Shown one piece after another: positions 19,301-27,320 of a stretch of 64,000 nucleotides of DNA. The notes beneath the pieces are model-generated. The model made no database searches and was not told where the DNA came from. It was given only the letters and a program-made list of their open reading frames with translations. The stretch comes from Diplonema papillatum (taxonomy: Eukaryota > Euglenozoa > Diplonemea > Diplonemida > Diplonemidae). Location: NCBI GenBank assembly GCA_030068145.1, contig JAPJBO010000187.1:238482-302481 (forward strand). The letters run 5' to 3'. The first letter of the stretch is position 1, and the number at the start of each line of letters is the position of its first letter. A program made the translations under genes and the position numbers.

Positions 19301-21669
19301 GTGTGGGGTTGCAATTTGGTCTGGCCTGTGATGTAAGTGCGAGTAGTTGTAGCTGCGGTGCGGCGCGGTTGGTTTAGCGTCTGTTGTGGTGACCACTGGT
19401 GAGCCGTCGGGGAACCGGATGCGTCGCTCGTAATAGTCGGCGGTGTTGGATTGATCGTGGGGAAGTACCTGTCTGAACGGGCTGCGACGTCGCTGTACGA
19501 GGTCGGTGTCGAACGATTAGTTGACGGTGTTTGGGGTGTGGGTTGCTTCGATTGTCGGTATGGTCGGGGGATGAAGAACTCCGGAGTTCGTACAGGTGAG
19601 AGTCTGTGCATGATCGGTTTGCAGTTCGAACTTCGCGGACTTGGTGAAAAGAAAGAGTCTGCCGGAAAGGAGGGTAGCGGTGGGTTGGCCGTCGGGACGT
19701 ACCAGTCGGCGGGGGTTGCGGTGTCCTTGCTTGTTGGTGGTGCGAGCCGTGGCGATGGTCTTCGCGGTATATAGAGGTCCGTCGGTGTTGTTGGAAAACT
19801 GTGCATGTGTGACTTTGGCGAACTGTACGTGGTGCGCCGTGCCGGAGAGTATGATGATTCGGAGGGTGACAGTGGGTTGGCTGTAGGGACGTACCTATCA
19901 GCGGAGGTTGCCGCGTCTTCGTATGTTGTTGGTGCGAACCGTGGCGACGGTCTTCGTGGTATATAAAGGTCCGTCGGTGTTGTCGGCAAGCTGTGCATGT
20001 GCGACTTTGGTGGGCCGGACGCGGTGCGACGCGTCGGGGAGTATGAAGATTCGGCGGGTGACAGTGGGTTGGCTGTAGGGACGTACCAATCGGCGGGGGT
20101 TGTCGCGTCTTTGTATGTTGTTGGTGCGAACCGTGGCGACGGTCTTCGCGGTATATAGAGGTCCGTCGGTGTTGTCGGCAAACTGTGCATGTGCGACTTT
20201 GGTGGGCCGGACGCGGTGCGACGCGTCGTGGAGTATGAAGATTCGGTGGGTGACAGTCGGTTGGCTGTAGGGACGTACCAATCAGCAGGGGTCGCGTCTT
20301 TGTATGTTGTTGGTGCGAACCGTGGCGACGGTCTTCGCGGTATATTGAGGTCCGTCGGTGTTGTCGGCAAACTGTGCATGTGCGTCTTTGGTGGGCCGGA
20401 CGCGGTGCGACTCGTCGTGGAGTGTGAAGATTCGGCGGGTGACAGTGGGTTGGCTGTAGGGACGTACCAATCAGAGGGGGTTGCCGCGTCTTTGTATGTT
20501 GTTGGTGCGAACCGTGGCGACGGTCTTCGCGGTATATAGAGGTCCGTCGGTGTGGTCAGCAGACTGTGCAAGTGCGTCTTTGGTGGGCCGTACGCGGTGC
20601 GATGCGTCGTGGAGTGTGAAGATTCGGTGGGTGACAGTGGGTTGGCTGTAGGGACGTACCAATCATTGGGGGTTGCCGCGTCTTTGTATGTTGTTGGTGC
20701 GAACCGTGGCGACGGTCTTCGCGGTATATAGCGGTCCGTCGGTGTTGTCGGCAGAATGTGCATGTGCGTCTTTGGTGGGCCGTACGCGGTGCGACGCGTC
20801 GTGGAGTGTGAAGATTCGGCGGGTGGCAGTGGGTTGGCTGTAGGGACGTACCATTCAGCGGGGGTTGCCGCGTCTTTGTATGTTGCTGGCACGAAACGTG
20901 GCGACTGTCTTCGCGGTATATAGTGGTCCGTCGGTGTTGTCGGCAGACAATCAGCGGGTGTTGCGGCGTCTCTGCTTGTAGCTGGAGCGAAACGTGGAGA
21001 CGGGCTTTGCGGTATATAGAGGTCCGTCGGAGTTGTCGACAAGCTGTGCATGTGCGCCTTCGGGCAAGCTTTGGGCGAAGGAATAGTATTGGTGTGATGT
21101 CGGTGGCGTCGTGGGGGACGGTCTGCCGTCGCTCGAGCACGGTTGGGCTTCCCGACAGAGTGCACGCGTGCAACCGGGTCGGCGCCGTGCTCTCGAGCGA
21201 GGTGATGTCCAGGGGTGTTGCTTTGCGTTTTGTCGTTTGTAGCAAACTTGTTGTAGCGGCTCTTCGGTAGGTTTTTAGATGGATATAGTCGGTCACGGTT
21301 GGGGCAGCCACTAGGACTGGAGAGTGAGTTGGAGGGAGTGGGAGGGAGGGGGTGACGTGAAAAGCTCATTCGTGGAGAATGAACGTTAAACGCCGCGATG
21401 TTTCTTATCGCTGTAAGGAACTCAGGGTCCGGGCCCACATGTGCCGTGCCATGTGGGTAGTTTCGCATTTTGCATGCTAACGTAGCAGGTGTGTTATTTA
21501 TGGAGAAGGAACACCCCAACTCGCCACTGAGTGGCCCGAGTTGGATGACGATACGTTGTACGCCAATTTTTTTCTCCTTCGAAGTAGAAAAAGAGAGCAT
21601 GGTGTTGGGAACCTCAGTACGGTCTTGTGATCGGCCCTCGCTACTGCCGTCTTTTGGCTCAGGTTTCAA
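13384..21669 (-). CDS. Penelope-like polyprotein: repeats, GIY-YIG, RT, USP-like deubiquitinase, zinc fingers
   Basis: A single 2761-codon ORF. Residues about 1-1330 are Pro/Ser/Thr-rich with tandem 64-residue units (about 200-676). A GIY-YIG nuclease follows (VVYAL with Tyr1348, RYVGQT with Tyr1359). A CxC/H..H motif (QCACRHYRGD..GHAIGH) lies near 1637. The RT has SLKLHK, motif A DFTTMYTNLP (Asp1918), GIPMGGNASSDLANL and RFIDDF (Asp2056-2057), all Penelope-type. Residues about 2295-2580 resemble ubiquitin-specific proteases: Cys box NSCFLQAALNL (Cys2306), QQCDLGEVL, two CxxC pairs, LLIQLQR, His box AGHYVIHA (His2531) and WTRFDG (Asp2550). The end has two C2H2-type fingers (about 2666 and 2716). 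GIY-YIG upstream of RT matches the Naiad/Chlamys group as I know it. The USP-like domain is the surprise; its role (protein stability or chromatin) is inference. The stop is TAA at 13384-13386. Confidence 0.9.
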   Translation of the reverse strand: MKPEPKDGSSEGRSQDRTEVPNTMLSFSTSKEKKIGVQRIVIQLGPLSGELGCSFSINNTPATLACKMRNYPHGTAHVGPDPEFLTAIRNIAAFNVHSPRMSFSRHPLPPTPSNSLSSPSGCPNRDRLYPSKNLPKSRYNKFATNDKTQSNTPGHHLAREHGADPVARVHSVGKPNRARATADRPPRRHRHHTNTIPSPKACPKAHMHSLSTTPTDLYIPQSPSPRFAPATSRDAATPADCLPTTPTDHYIPRRQSPRFVPATYKDAATPAEWYVPTANPLPPAESSHSTTRRTAYGPPKTHMHILPTTPTDRYIPRRPSPRFAPTTYKDAATPNDWYVPTANPLSPTESSHSTTHRTAYGPPKTHLHSLLTTPTDLYIPRRPSPRFAPTTYKDAATPSDWYVPTANPLSPAESSHSTTSRTASGPPKTHMHSLPTTPTDLNIPRRPSPRFAPTTYKDATPADWYVPTANRLSPTESSYSTTRRTASGPPKSHMHSLPTTPTDLYIPRRPSPRFAPTTYKDATTPADWYVPTANPLSPAESSYSPTRRTASGPPKSHMHSLPTTPTDLYIPRRPSPRFAPTTYEDAATSADRYVPTANPLSPSESSYSPARRTTYSSPKSHMHSFPTTPTDLYIPRRPSPRLAPPTSKDTATPADWYVPTANPPLPSFPADSFFSPSPRSSNCKPIMHRLSPVRTPEFFIPRPYRQSKQPTPQTPSTNRSTPTSYSDVAARSDRYFPTINPTPPTITSDASGSPTAHQWSPQQTLNQPRRTAATTTRTYITGQTKLQPHTPTLASPSANRRTPKQHVSFPYVFPRELYRTPPVQRREPATTKFRQDARPPADNRPQQQTPTLSDKRHTPKGHRSPDVNPVVPHQTASAARRDPTHSQRRQSRLPPTSSTKPQPHIPTLPSPYDIRCTPKKPTKAEGVVPLELNHAYATARHQASYTPYCQIPLPPTPHTGLQPPTTSLPSPSDDRCIPKGPPSPYVFPRELYRTPPAAVHEPTYAPYHQVPPPTMLSTQTPKQTRTPTQYRNTTPSPIIHEIDNTTPTSSTISEAQSNDFHDHSQTKPLAPNSTSSTTLATDTPITPTFARRMSNHTTHDASPLPTYQEAMTHRTHQTTPPNSTPSHQTHPLAKPTPPSAELSSHQSDALKHIPTNNTMPGRDTYKESIQRTTEHPTPSPPPVLTPFVRDSHRHKLPHTRTRETYTHVTTDTNLQQPNHTPSQRQATYSNWHYRPTTNATEHTQSTPEDIPANSTNSPSKKDFQKHTIVQNAINSQDARRPEFHKNPFLTCFRTKAKFNYGKQFWSEYEARRKEAEKTFLAKYHRKLAKGWKHCDADKASYADKGVVYALVDERGNPRYVGQTKHTARERLDSHWYARRNGTPVASAMLKRNYPLFTVPLIKIKIADDASTEDFRRQALPRENFWISHLNTVYNAQRYMRSNTGQHRSRNKKSNQERFRPPSAPSSTVWAWITDGQLLINQTTEGRAYSIRKQLHHLLSLNDKDLFKYDFSSMGRPRARRLLNWIASNAPTSNLPKNVITLETHLKDRLSEVTLSKVEKNDGAPARLIITHGSDHIHRLHLNDLLQQPQIREACPNRRTLDRTKTTFRLNPPLFLRVQNVTEVSKSLPDLALGPPDQCACRHYRGDKNIQGHAIGHLFDITQDKGLTECIKRGRKYRCYQDHHALEEGLHTSIDEYVEKYYPSEPNATAFGTALKDELSGRLATLPPSDEETLSRIASQELKRLKQDLVILPVDKTTHDFGFCCKAYYTNTLREQIQTSATYKKENITKTQLQQQHKQQLEPFKLQAQGGLPYLYGSLKLHKAEPSFRWIAGVATDIVRKDNKAAARKQKPKATTTNAHLELSGLLKAIMRTIKEKDRRNQRQTGIKKVFFTESPDDIALNVKQRQTHLRYKTPTDHDFTTMYTNLPHADLKRRVGSAVDEAYEYEEKHGNNHLTRGAKQQGKKTFSFGKGANNTSRNYTKEELKALLNFVIDNAYIEQDETILRQTEGIPMGGNASSDLANLYCYSVESEYIDGLLAEGKVDEAKAHVDTWRFIDDFLQWDCKPPPQSLYRMEYKETTAARDDIVFLGIRIRIERPAAPHPPHIRLSVHPKTFGTRFTHYQTTAPKSQASGIFKGSLIRAIRQTNHWQDLRVEIQRNVYAMLERGHHPRVLYPPWQAWLTEEFRTLPRLHSQLKPFLGYSIARFKNGKPRMKEPDFAGRHQPLNFKPAELPVTPEDLDSTTDSHSTTIHEHEERPTNLLSQPQPQFTLKHRVANLAATITLAAAIAAAGARTMSKLTRYTTTNSCFLQAALNLIAATDMAQQVVTYHDCPTHTKGECTAAVHAWVTGKRTQATLLHVFANIDGPFGNGQQCDLGEVLRAITTALLDENLAHQTCQQHRPDAFNGLRHTTTTTTTCKNCNHNKTNPPEDHDITFLPPIDNSIQRCLNNHIKPGPAADYRCEVCKITDTTLATTTFHRINSMLLIQLQRARRRQATNRTAIRADHSITLPGQNTPLILKAVAVHSGHNNAGHYVIHALNDIDANQRWTRFDGLQTHSTSTQNYTDNEVYLCVYQLKDNPQTGVPPPIDPSYHNHYEPPKPATPRTTTQEPDSTQSILRAMRGDETSTDTPTQRHDSTPPTRTPTTPGTSQTSSTTAETETSSEDDLRCPHCHTRTTTTGLKLKGKQGLRTHLRYCKKKPPRTKSQTETTLRSTTQKRDRCPYCHSDGRTVGKPRFKSLRHHKPWCKKKHCKRRTATTTTSDE
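19640..21070 (-). repeat. 192-bp in-frame tandem repeat in the Penelope-like ORF
   Basis: About seven full units and partial ones encode the pattern PTTPTDLYIPRRPSPRFAP..YKDAATPADWYVPTANPLSP..SS. Units differ by a few residues and occasional single-codon gaps, always in frame. This suggests selection on the protein and unequal exchange. Confidence 0.92.
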
Positions 21670-22268
21670 ACGTTAGGAACGAGGGGCTTGCTGTCATGCT
21701 CAGGGGAGGTTGAGGGAGGAATGGGCAGAAGCTTGGAAGCTGTATCAGGCGAACCATCGGTCCGTGTCCTCAACGGGTGCAGAGGCGCCGGGACCTCGCT
21801 AGCTGCTTTTGTTGGGTTAGCTTCCTGGAGAGCTAGCTAGGAGAAACGGGAAGTTGTCCGAAGGTCTGCTACAAGATTGCGGGCTGTTGTTGGTAATTGA
21901 GGCGATAGAGGGCGTAGGTGAAGAGTTGGAGTTGTGTGCGGGAGGTAATCGTGGGAGCGACGGGATGGTTTTGATAGGTGAAGTTGATGCTGTCGTCGAG
22001 TACGTGTTCGTAAGGAGCCGGTGTATGTTGAGTCGTCGAGGTTAGTGTAAGTCGATGATTTGAAGCTGAATCTGACTGAGTTGGAACGTGTTAATGCAAT
22101 CGTCGGGCGAAGTGTCTGCGATGACAGCGAAAGGTTGTTGAGGGTGTTGCGTCGTCGTTGCATTGTGTCTGCCGTCAAGAATGAGTTTGGAATGGATCGT
22201 CATGTTGAAGGTATTGTGCGTAGTGGTGCGAGTAGTGTACTGTTGTGGTTCTGTACGTGTGGCCGCTG

Positions 22269-22774
22269 TTAGTTGTTGTGCGTGCGTCGGGAAGGCCTTG
22301 CGTGTGGTGGCAGCGGGCGTCGTATATCTAAGGTCGGTGAGCGCACGGTTGCGTTTAAGTAAGGGAAGAAAGTTTGAGGTGTCGTATGCGGTTTGTCGTG
22401 AAGAATGCCGAAAAACGATGCGGATTGCAATTGGAATAGGTCGGCGTGCGTGCGTTGTAGGATGATGTCAGCCGGAGGTAGGCGTGGGTCCGTTATGAAA
22501 GCGTCGTTGCTTGAAGTTTAAAGGTAAGTGCGGGTGCTTGGGACGGCGTGATGTTGTGAGCAAGATAAACGTCTAGTGTGGGGATCGCAGCTGCTGTCGT
22601 GCTTGTAAAGCTTGTTGCCAGACTCGGCGAAAGCGGAGGTGGCGGGTGTTGTAGCGTAGTGTTAGAAAGATCAGTCAGCTGGATGTTTGAGAACTGCTGG
22701 CTAAACGGGCTGTCTTGGTGTAGCAGGTCCACTAGCTTCGGCAGTGTTTCTTTGAAAAAGATGTGTACAGGCAT
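22269..22774 (-). CDS. possible small first ORF of the Penelope-like element (with a frameshift)
   Basis: In the leader between the 5' terminal repeat and the large ORF, an ATG frame runs from 22774 to 22493 (93 codons, beginning MPVHIFFKETLPKLVDLLHQ). A +1 frame then stays open to 22269 with coding-like content (ADIILQRTHADLFQLQ). A one-base shift would join them into about 168 codons. No domain is recognised. The first part is amphipathic and could be helical. It may be a decayed ORF1 or leader noise. A further 113-codon frame at 21837-22178 is Ser/Thr-rich and even less certain. Confidence 0.35.
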
Positions 22775-22849
22775 AGGGGCCGAGGTCCCTTTTGCTTGAC
22801 CTAGCTCATAGGTAGCATCGTATGTGCCACAGTGCTAAGTACTTTTTTT

Positions 22850-23199
22850 AGAGTTAAAGTTCGCTTGAAATACCGGGGTTTTAGGGTCTCCGTGTGACCG
22901 TTCATGAATGGGTTCTCTTAGAGCAAGAAAGGGCTTTATGGTTACGGATTGTATATTTAGTGCATGCTTTCGTTATGGGTTATGGCTAGCCATATCCGGG
23001 ACTGTTTGTGACCGACACCAAGTACATTCCTTCGTGGAGTGTAATCTTGGGCCCCCCACGTTCTACAAGTTGAGCAGGGGTTGCCTTGTAGCCCGTACCG
23101 GTCTGTTGTCCGCGTTTTAATGTATTTTCTCGTAGAGTAGTGCTTGGGTTTCGCGACACTTGCGGTGCTTCACGTGGTGCGGGTTGCTTCCGCCCTAAT
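22850..23199 (-). repeat. terminal repeat, 5' copy of the Penelope-like element
   Basis: This is the upstream copy relative to the minus-strand ORF, so the place to expect the promoter. Relics of the same repeat occur at 4365-4516, 25140-25215 and 39086-39333. Confidence 0.9.
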
Positions 23200-23291
23200 C
23201 TACGTTTTTTTTTTTTTTTTTTGCGCGCGCGCGTGTAAATTTCTGTGGGCCGACGGACATGGGCCAAAAAAAAAAAAAAACCGCCTACCCT

Positions 23292-23689
23292 TATTGGGAA
23301 AAATAAATTCCCTCTGGTGGAAATGGCTTGAGGAGCGTGACGATATGTTTCGTTTATTTTTTGACAGGATTCCGTTGTGTTTGCACAGGCCCGACAAATA
23401 AACGAATTTATTTTTTCCGATCTCGGAATTTATTTTGCGCCGCCAGCTATTTTCGGTCGAAACAAATAAATGAAATTTATTGTCCCTAGGGAAATAAAAT
23501 CGTTTTTTTTTCCGACTGAAAATAGCTGGCGGCGCAAAATAGGGTCGTAGGGGAGACCCCTCGCAAATTTTTTTTTCCGCTCGTGGCTCGGGGTTGCAAA
23601 CCCCCCCTCGGGCCTCCCTCGGGACTAAAACCGACACCTCGGCAAAATAAACGGAAATTATCTTGCCGAATAAATGCTTAATATCCCGC
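23292..23689. other. AT-rich noncoding stretch with inverted repeats
   Basis: No gene is seen. GGCGGCGCAAAATA and TATTTTGCGCCGCC at about 23436-23550 form an inverted pair around AAATAAA-rich DNA, suggesting the remnant of a small inverted-repeat element. Confidence 0.45.
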
Positions 23690-24708
23690 CCCTAACAAAT
23701 ATGTGCCCTTATATCCCGGTTCAAAACAAATTTGGTGCCCTTATATCCCGGCTCAAAACAAATATGTGCCCTTATATCCCGAACCGGGATATAAGGGCAC
23801 CAAATTTGTTTTGGACCCAAGATACTGGGGCCAAAAAAATCGGGAAAAAATCGAAAAAAGTTCGAAAAAAGTTCGAAAAAAGTTCGAAAAAAGTTCGAAA
23901 AAAGTTCGAAAAAAGTTCGAAAAAAGTTCGAAAAAAGTTCGAAAAAAGTTCGAAAAAAGTTCGAAAAACATCGAAAAAAATCGAAAAAAGTTCGAAAAAA
24001 GTTCGAAAAAAGTTCGAGAAAAGTTAGTTCGAATTTGGTCATTTTTTGGTCAGAATTTTGGTCCAGTTCAAAATTTGGGTCTAAATTTGGTCGAGTTGTT
24101 GGACAGCCTTGGGCGGTCCACCGAACCCACACAGAAGTATGTCGAAAGCCAAAACCCCCCAGGTGACAGCAAACCTGCCCCCAGAGCAAACTGGAACTGG
24201 TCTTAGTTTGTACTTTCTAGCGTTCATTCGATACGTTTGCAGTAGTCCCGCAAATACCCCCAGCAGATCAAAGAAAGGGGGAAAGGTGGAAAATGCAGAT
24301 CAAACGGGAGTAGAATGCACGCTTATCCGTCTCTTGACTTACTATGCCGTGTTCTGAAAGCTGTCGAGGGGCCCCTCCATAGGTTCTCGCATGATTCGCT
24401 CGCCTTTGTAATACTATCCGTTTGTAGTAAGCTTCGCAATTGTGTTCTTGCAATATCTAACCGAATGGTGGGTGGCGGATTTCCGCGCTCGTGCGCAAGA
24501 CACAATTATGCTGCTTTTGCAGTGCAAGCTGAACCCGGTTCGCGACTTCGGTCGCGGTAAAGTGTTACAAAGTCTTCAGCTTTCAGATCCGGATTCGCGT
24601 ATGCAACAGATAGTTAGAGGTCACTTGAAGGATACCCGTGTGCAGCGTTCGAAAGAGTTTGCGTATCTGGAGTCTTGTTTTTTTGGGGGGAAGGCCCTTT
24701 TGACAACG
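23690..24708. repeat. repeat block Y2
   Basis: Second copy of block Y. It begins with TTATATCCC/GGGATATAAG pairs. At 23845-24025 it has about 16 tandem units of TTCGAAAAAAG, many more than in Y1. It then continues through the 500-bp stretch shared with 11680-12190. It lacks the LINE tail found in Y1. Confidence 0.75.
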
Positions 24709-25072
24709 CATGGCTCACAGAAGAATTCTGCAACCTGCCACGACTCCACAGCCAGCTCAAGCCGTTCCTTGGATTCTGCATAGCCCGGCACAAAACACGC
24801 CAACCACGCATCAACGAACCGGAGTACGCCGGCAAACACAGGCCAACCAACTTCTTCCCAGCCCACTTACCGAGCGAATCACCATCCTCCGTTGACTCTC
24901 CATCACAACCCACACACGAATTAACCGTCACGGCCAAAAACTCTTCGAGCACATGGACACGCACCTCGGCGACGGAGAACAACACGACCTAGAAGAAGCC
25001 TTGCTTCAACTACTCGCTGCGATAGCGAACGAAAACGAAGAACACCGCACGCCAACCAAATTGCGTTAGGGG
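24703..25072 (+). pseudogene. Penelope-like relic ending soon after the RT
   Basis: The frame WLTEEFCNLPRLHSQLKPFL through EPEYAGKHRPTNF matches the post-RT region of the intact polyprotein (WLTEEFRTLPRLHSQLKPFL, EPDFAGRHQPLNF). After a frameshift near 24940, a second frame reads EHMDTHLGDGEQHDLEEALL and stops at 25070-25072. The intact element has its USP-like domain at this point. A terminal-repeat-like end follows at 25140-25215, so the copy seems to reach its own 3' end without that domain. The upstream RT is missing. Confidence 0.75.
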
Positions 25073-25139
25073 ACTTCACAAGGTTTCACAACGGAGTGAC
25101 ACGACACCCGAAACGAGCTGCACCCTCTCACTTTTCTCA

Positions 25140-25215
25140 ACACCCCGCCATACTCAAGCCTCTACGGTCAACCGGAGACTTTAAAATACCGACCTTCTAA
25201 TCCACAAATAACGCT
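25140..25215 (+). repeat. terminal-repeat end relic (Penelope-like)
   Basis: CAACCGGAGACTTTAAAATACCG followed by AATAACGC matches the end block of the relic at 39086-39333. A third copy of only the end block lies at about 25625-25668. Confidence 0.65.
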
Positions 25216-26426
25216 AAAAACTGCGGTGATTTTTGATGAAGTTGAGCAATTTTTTTTTCCAAAATTTTTTCTTGGGCTCTGTCGGCCCCGCGGCAGCGTT
25301 TACCAAAAAGACACAAGGTTTTGACCCTGCATGGTATGCACACACACACACACACACATACAAGCAAGCTTTTTAGCGACGAAGGTGCTGGACTCCCCCG
25401 TTCTGTGGATAGCCACTGCACCCCAGTACTTGTATCGTCCACCCTGTCGATCACATGCTACTGCACCAGTCTTCCTGAGGCTCGCTGTGCTCACCACAAA
25501 ATTAATTGCTGGAAAGACGTGGAACCGGGCTTACACAGCTCTCCGTATGACCCGAGCACCCTGTACACCATTGCAATGTCGGTACTCTCGTTCTCGTTGC
25601 AGGTCAGTTCGAAGACAGTGCAACTGGAGACCCTGAAACACCGAACTCTAAACCTCAATAAACGCGCGAACATGGCCTGCAGCAAGTTCCTGTGTAGGCC
25701 CAGTTTGCAAGGCATGCTCTATTTATTTTTGCCAGGGGCCTCTGCGTACTGATTTTCAGTACGTATTTAGCTCCAAGACAAAAGAGCTGCGTAAGCCCTG
25801 GTTGACTACCAATTCTAATTGAATTTGGGATCCGAATTTGGACGTTGACTACCACTTCTAATTGATTTTGTAGTGTACTGTTACATGTCGTGTTGCCAAG
25901 AAGACCGCACTGTCCGCCCTGCCGTCGCAGATAACCGCCAAGCGACACTCGCCTTCTTCGCATGGCTTTTTCGCTTCCCGAAGGCCAGTCGACAACTACA
26001 AGTTGGCTCGCATCAAAGTTGCCACAGTCGCTGTGGACTACAAAACGGCTAGCAAATCTTGCTGTGTGGCACTACCTTCCATGAGCAACACCCTCCTGCA
26101 CGTGTCACATTTCGTCCGAACACCCCACGCCCTCAACACAGTGTCGGTCTGAGCTCCACACGCACCAAGTGCCACGAGGACCCTGAAAAGTGCTCTGTAC
26201 ATTTGGTAGGATTTTACGTGGCACTACTTCCCTGCTGGGTATGTCCCCAAAAAAAAAAACAGCTTACAAGTGCGTCGTGTAGTGCGCACAAACAACATGC
26301 ACGTCGGATTGACTCATTTAAAACGATTCCATGCGTCCTCCGAAGAGGGTATTACCTGTGGCCTTTACACCTCTACTATTACATGCGCACCAGCGTCGAC
26401 GGGGTGGTGAAAAACGGGAAAGAGTC
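25216..26426. other. noncoding, 5' flank of the methyltransferase-like gene
   Basis: It holds a CA-type microsatellite at about 25336-25361 and a reverse-oriented piece of the 48-bp satellite found at 39400 (GTTGACTACCAATTCTAATTG at about 25802). Several short frames show no domain or codon signal. I see no convincing promoter box. Confidence 0.45.
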
Positions 26427-27320
26427 ATGCAATGCGTGGCTTTCGGAATAGTCGGTTGTGCGGTGGGGTATTGTGTGGGAAGGCAGAGCAGGAAGAAAGA
26501 AATCGAAGAGGAGGATGCAGGGTGGAGTCGGAGCGTAGACACATACGTGCCGAACATGAAGCACGTGTCGCGAAGGCTAGCAAAGGACGCCGGGGCCGGA
26601 ACCTATCCGAAGCGGGACGTCGTGTGCAGCGATGCGATGGAGTGGATGAGGCAGGTGGGTGTCATCCGCGGGTGCGTGATCTCTGGACTGCCGGACGTTT
26701 CAGAAATGTTAGAACTCGGAGATGCGGGCTACGCGGCCTGGTTTTCTGAAGCGGTTACACAGATTGTAACCCGTCTCGACGATGGCATGATAGCATGTTT
26801 CCACCAGACGGACACCCGCATCAACCGTATCGACACTTTAAGCAAAGCGGAGCTCGTGTTCCGAGCCGTTCGCGAGAGCAAAGCAAACGTGACCCTCTTA
26901 TGGCACAAAGTAGCCTTAGCGACACCGTGCGGGGTTTGCAAAGTCGGCAGGCCATCGTTTACTCACATGATCTGCTACGTGAAAGGACCAGCGGATCCCG
27001 TGCGTGTGAATCGGTGCAACCGGCTCCTCAAAGTCCCTGACTGCATGGACCGAGGTACACTCCTGTGGTCGCGCGGCATGGGTGTGATCGCAGCAATGAA
27101 GACGATCGAGTACATCAAGTGCTACCTGGACACGTCTGATGTGACCATCGTTGACCCCTTTTGCGGCCACGGCACCATCCCGGCCGTTGCCAACACACTC
27201 GGTCTGCCATCCATAGGCATCGACCTCTCCACGAAGTGCTGCAAAGCCACCACCAAGGCAACGACGGACGATCTTCTAGTAGATCGAAAGCGACTGATAT
27301 CTGCAAGATACGACGCGTGA
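26427..27320 (+). CDS. permuted SAM-dependent methyltransferase-like protein with N-terminal anchor
   Basis: A 297-codon gene. I chose the second in-frame ATG (26427) because it begins MQCVAFGIVGCAVGYCVG, a hydrophobic segment followed by RKK, as in a signal anchor; the ATG at 26331 would add 32 residues without features. The body has SGLPDVSEM near 90, then WFSEAV, CFHQTDTR, TLLWHKVAL, RPSFTHMICY, WSRGMGV, and near 242 the glycine-rich VDPFCGHGT with GIDLSTK. The SAM-binding loop therefore comes last and an LPD motif stands where DPPY would be, a permuted order like N4/N6 DNA methylases. From memory, uncharacterised bacterial and protist proteins share this pattern. Substrate is unknown. No intron, no neighbours of related function. 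Confidence 0.78.
   Translation: MQCVAFGIVGCAVGYCVGRQSRKKEIEEEDAGWSRSVDTYVPNMKHVSRRLAKDAGAGTYPKRDVVCSDAMEWMRQVGVIRGCVISGLPDVSEMLELGDAGYAAWFSEAVTQIVTRLDDGMIACFHQTDTRINRIDTLSKAELVFRAVRESKANVTLLWHKVALATPCGVCKVGRPSFTHMICYVKGPADPVRVNRCNRLLKVPDCMDRGTLLWSRGMGVIAAMKTIEYIKCYLDTSDVTIVDPFCGHGTIPAVANTLGLPSIGIDLSTKCCKATTKATTDDLLVDRKRLISARYDA

Larger units (their letters stand above)
12952..23199 (-). mobile_element. full-length Penelope-like retroelement with 350-bp direct terminal repeats
   Basis: The element is bounded by direct repeats at 12952-13301 and 22850-23199 that look identical base for base. Read on the minus strand the order is: terminal repeat, 1.2-kb leader with a possible small ORF, one 8.3-kb ORF, an 82-bp 3' flank, terminal repeat. 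Direct pseudo-LTRs are typical of Penelope-like elements. Poly-T lies on both sides, and both flanks match family X, so it seems to have inserted into the T-rich right arm of X copy 1. The intact ORF and matching repeats suggest a young insertion. Confidence 0.88.
9123..23291. mobile_element. AGGGTAGGCGG TIR element (family X, copy 1), split by nested insertions
   Basis: The left end AGGGTAGGCGG-T(n)-GGCCCATGTCCG at 9123 pairs with the right end GGACATGGGCC-A(n)-CCGCCTACCCT ending at 23291. Copy 2 (36091-38785) shows the undivided order. Aligning to it suggests that X continues to about 10705, is interrupted by repeat block Y1, resumes at about 12925-12951 (CTGAAAAG), is interrupted by the Penelope-like element, and ends at 23206-23291. 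The interior is homologous to copy 2 over about 1.1 kb and has no transposase. A 14-base repeat GGTAAATTTCCCTT both before the left end and at about 10707 permits another reading, in which 9123-10706 is a unit by itself. Confidence 0.6.

Noticed and set aside
23703..24206. Lys- or Phe-rich ORFs across the TTCGAAAAAAG array
   Set aside because: Product of tandem 11-bp units; both strands and several frames are open at once.
25321..25752. 143-codon ORF starting with a His/Thr run
   Set aside because: The start lies in a CA microsatellite and the rest has no conserved motif. It overlaps a terminal-repeat relic.
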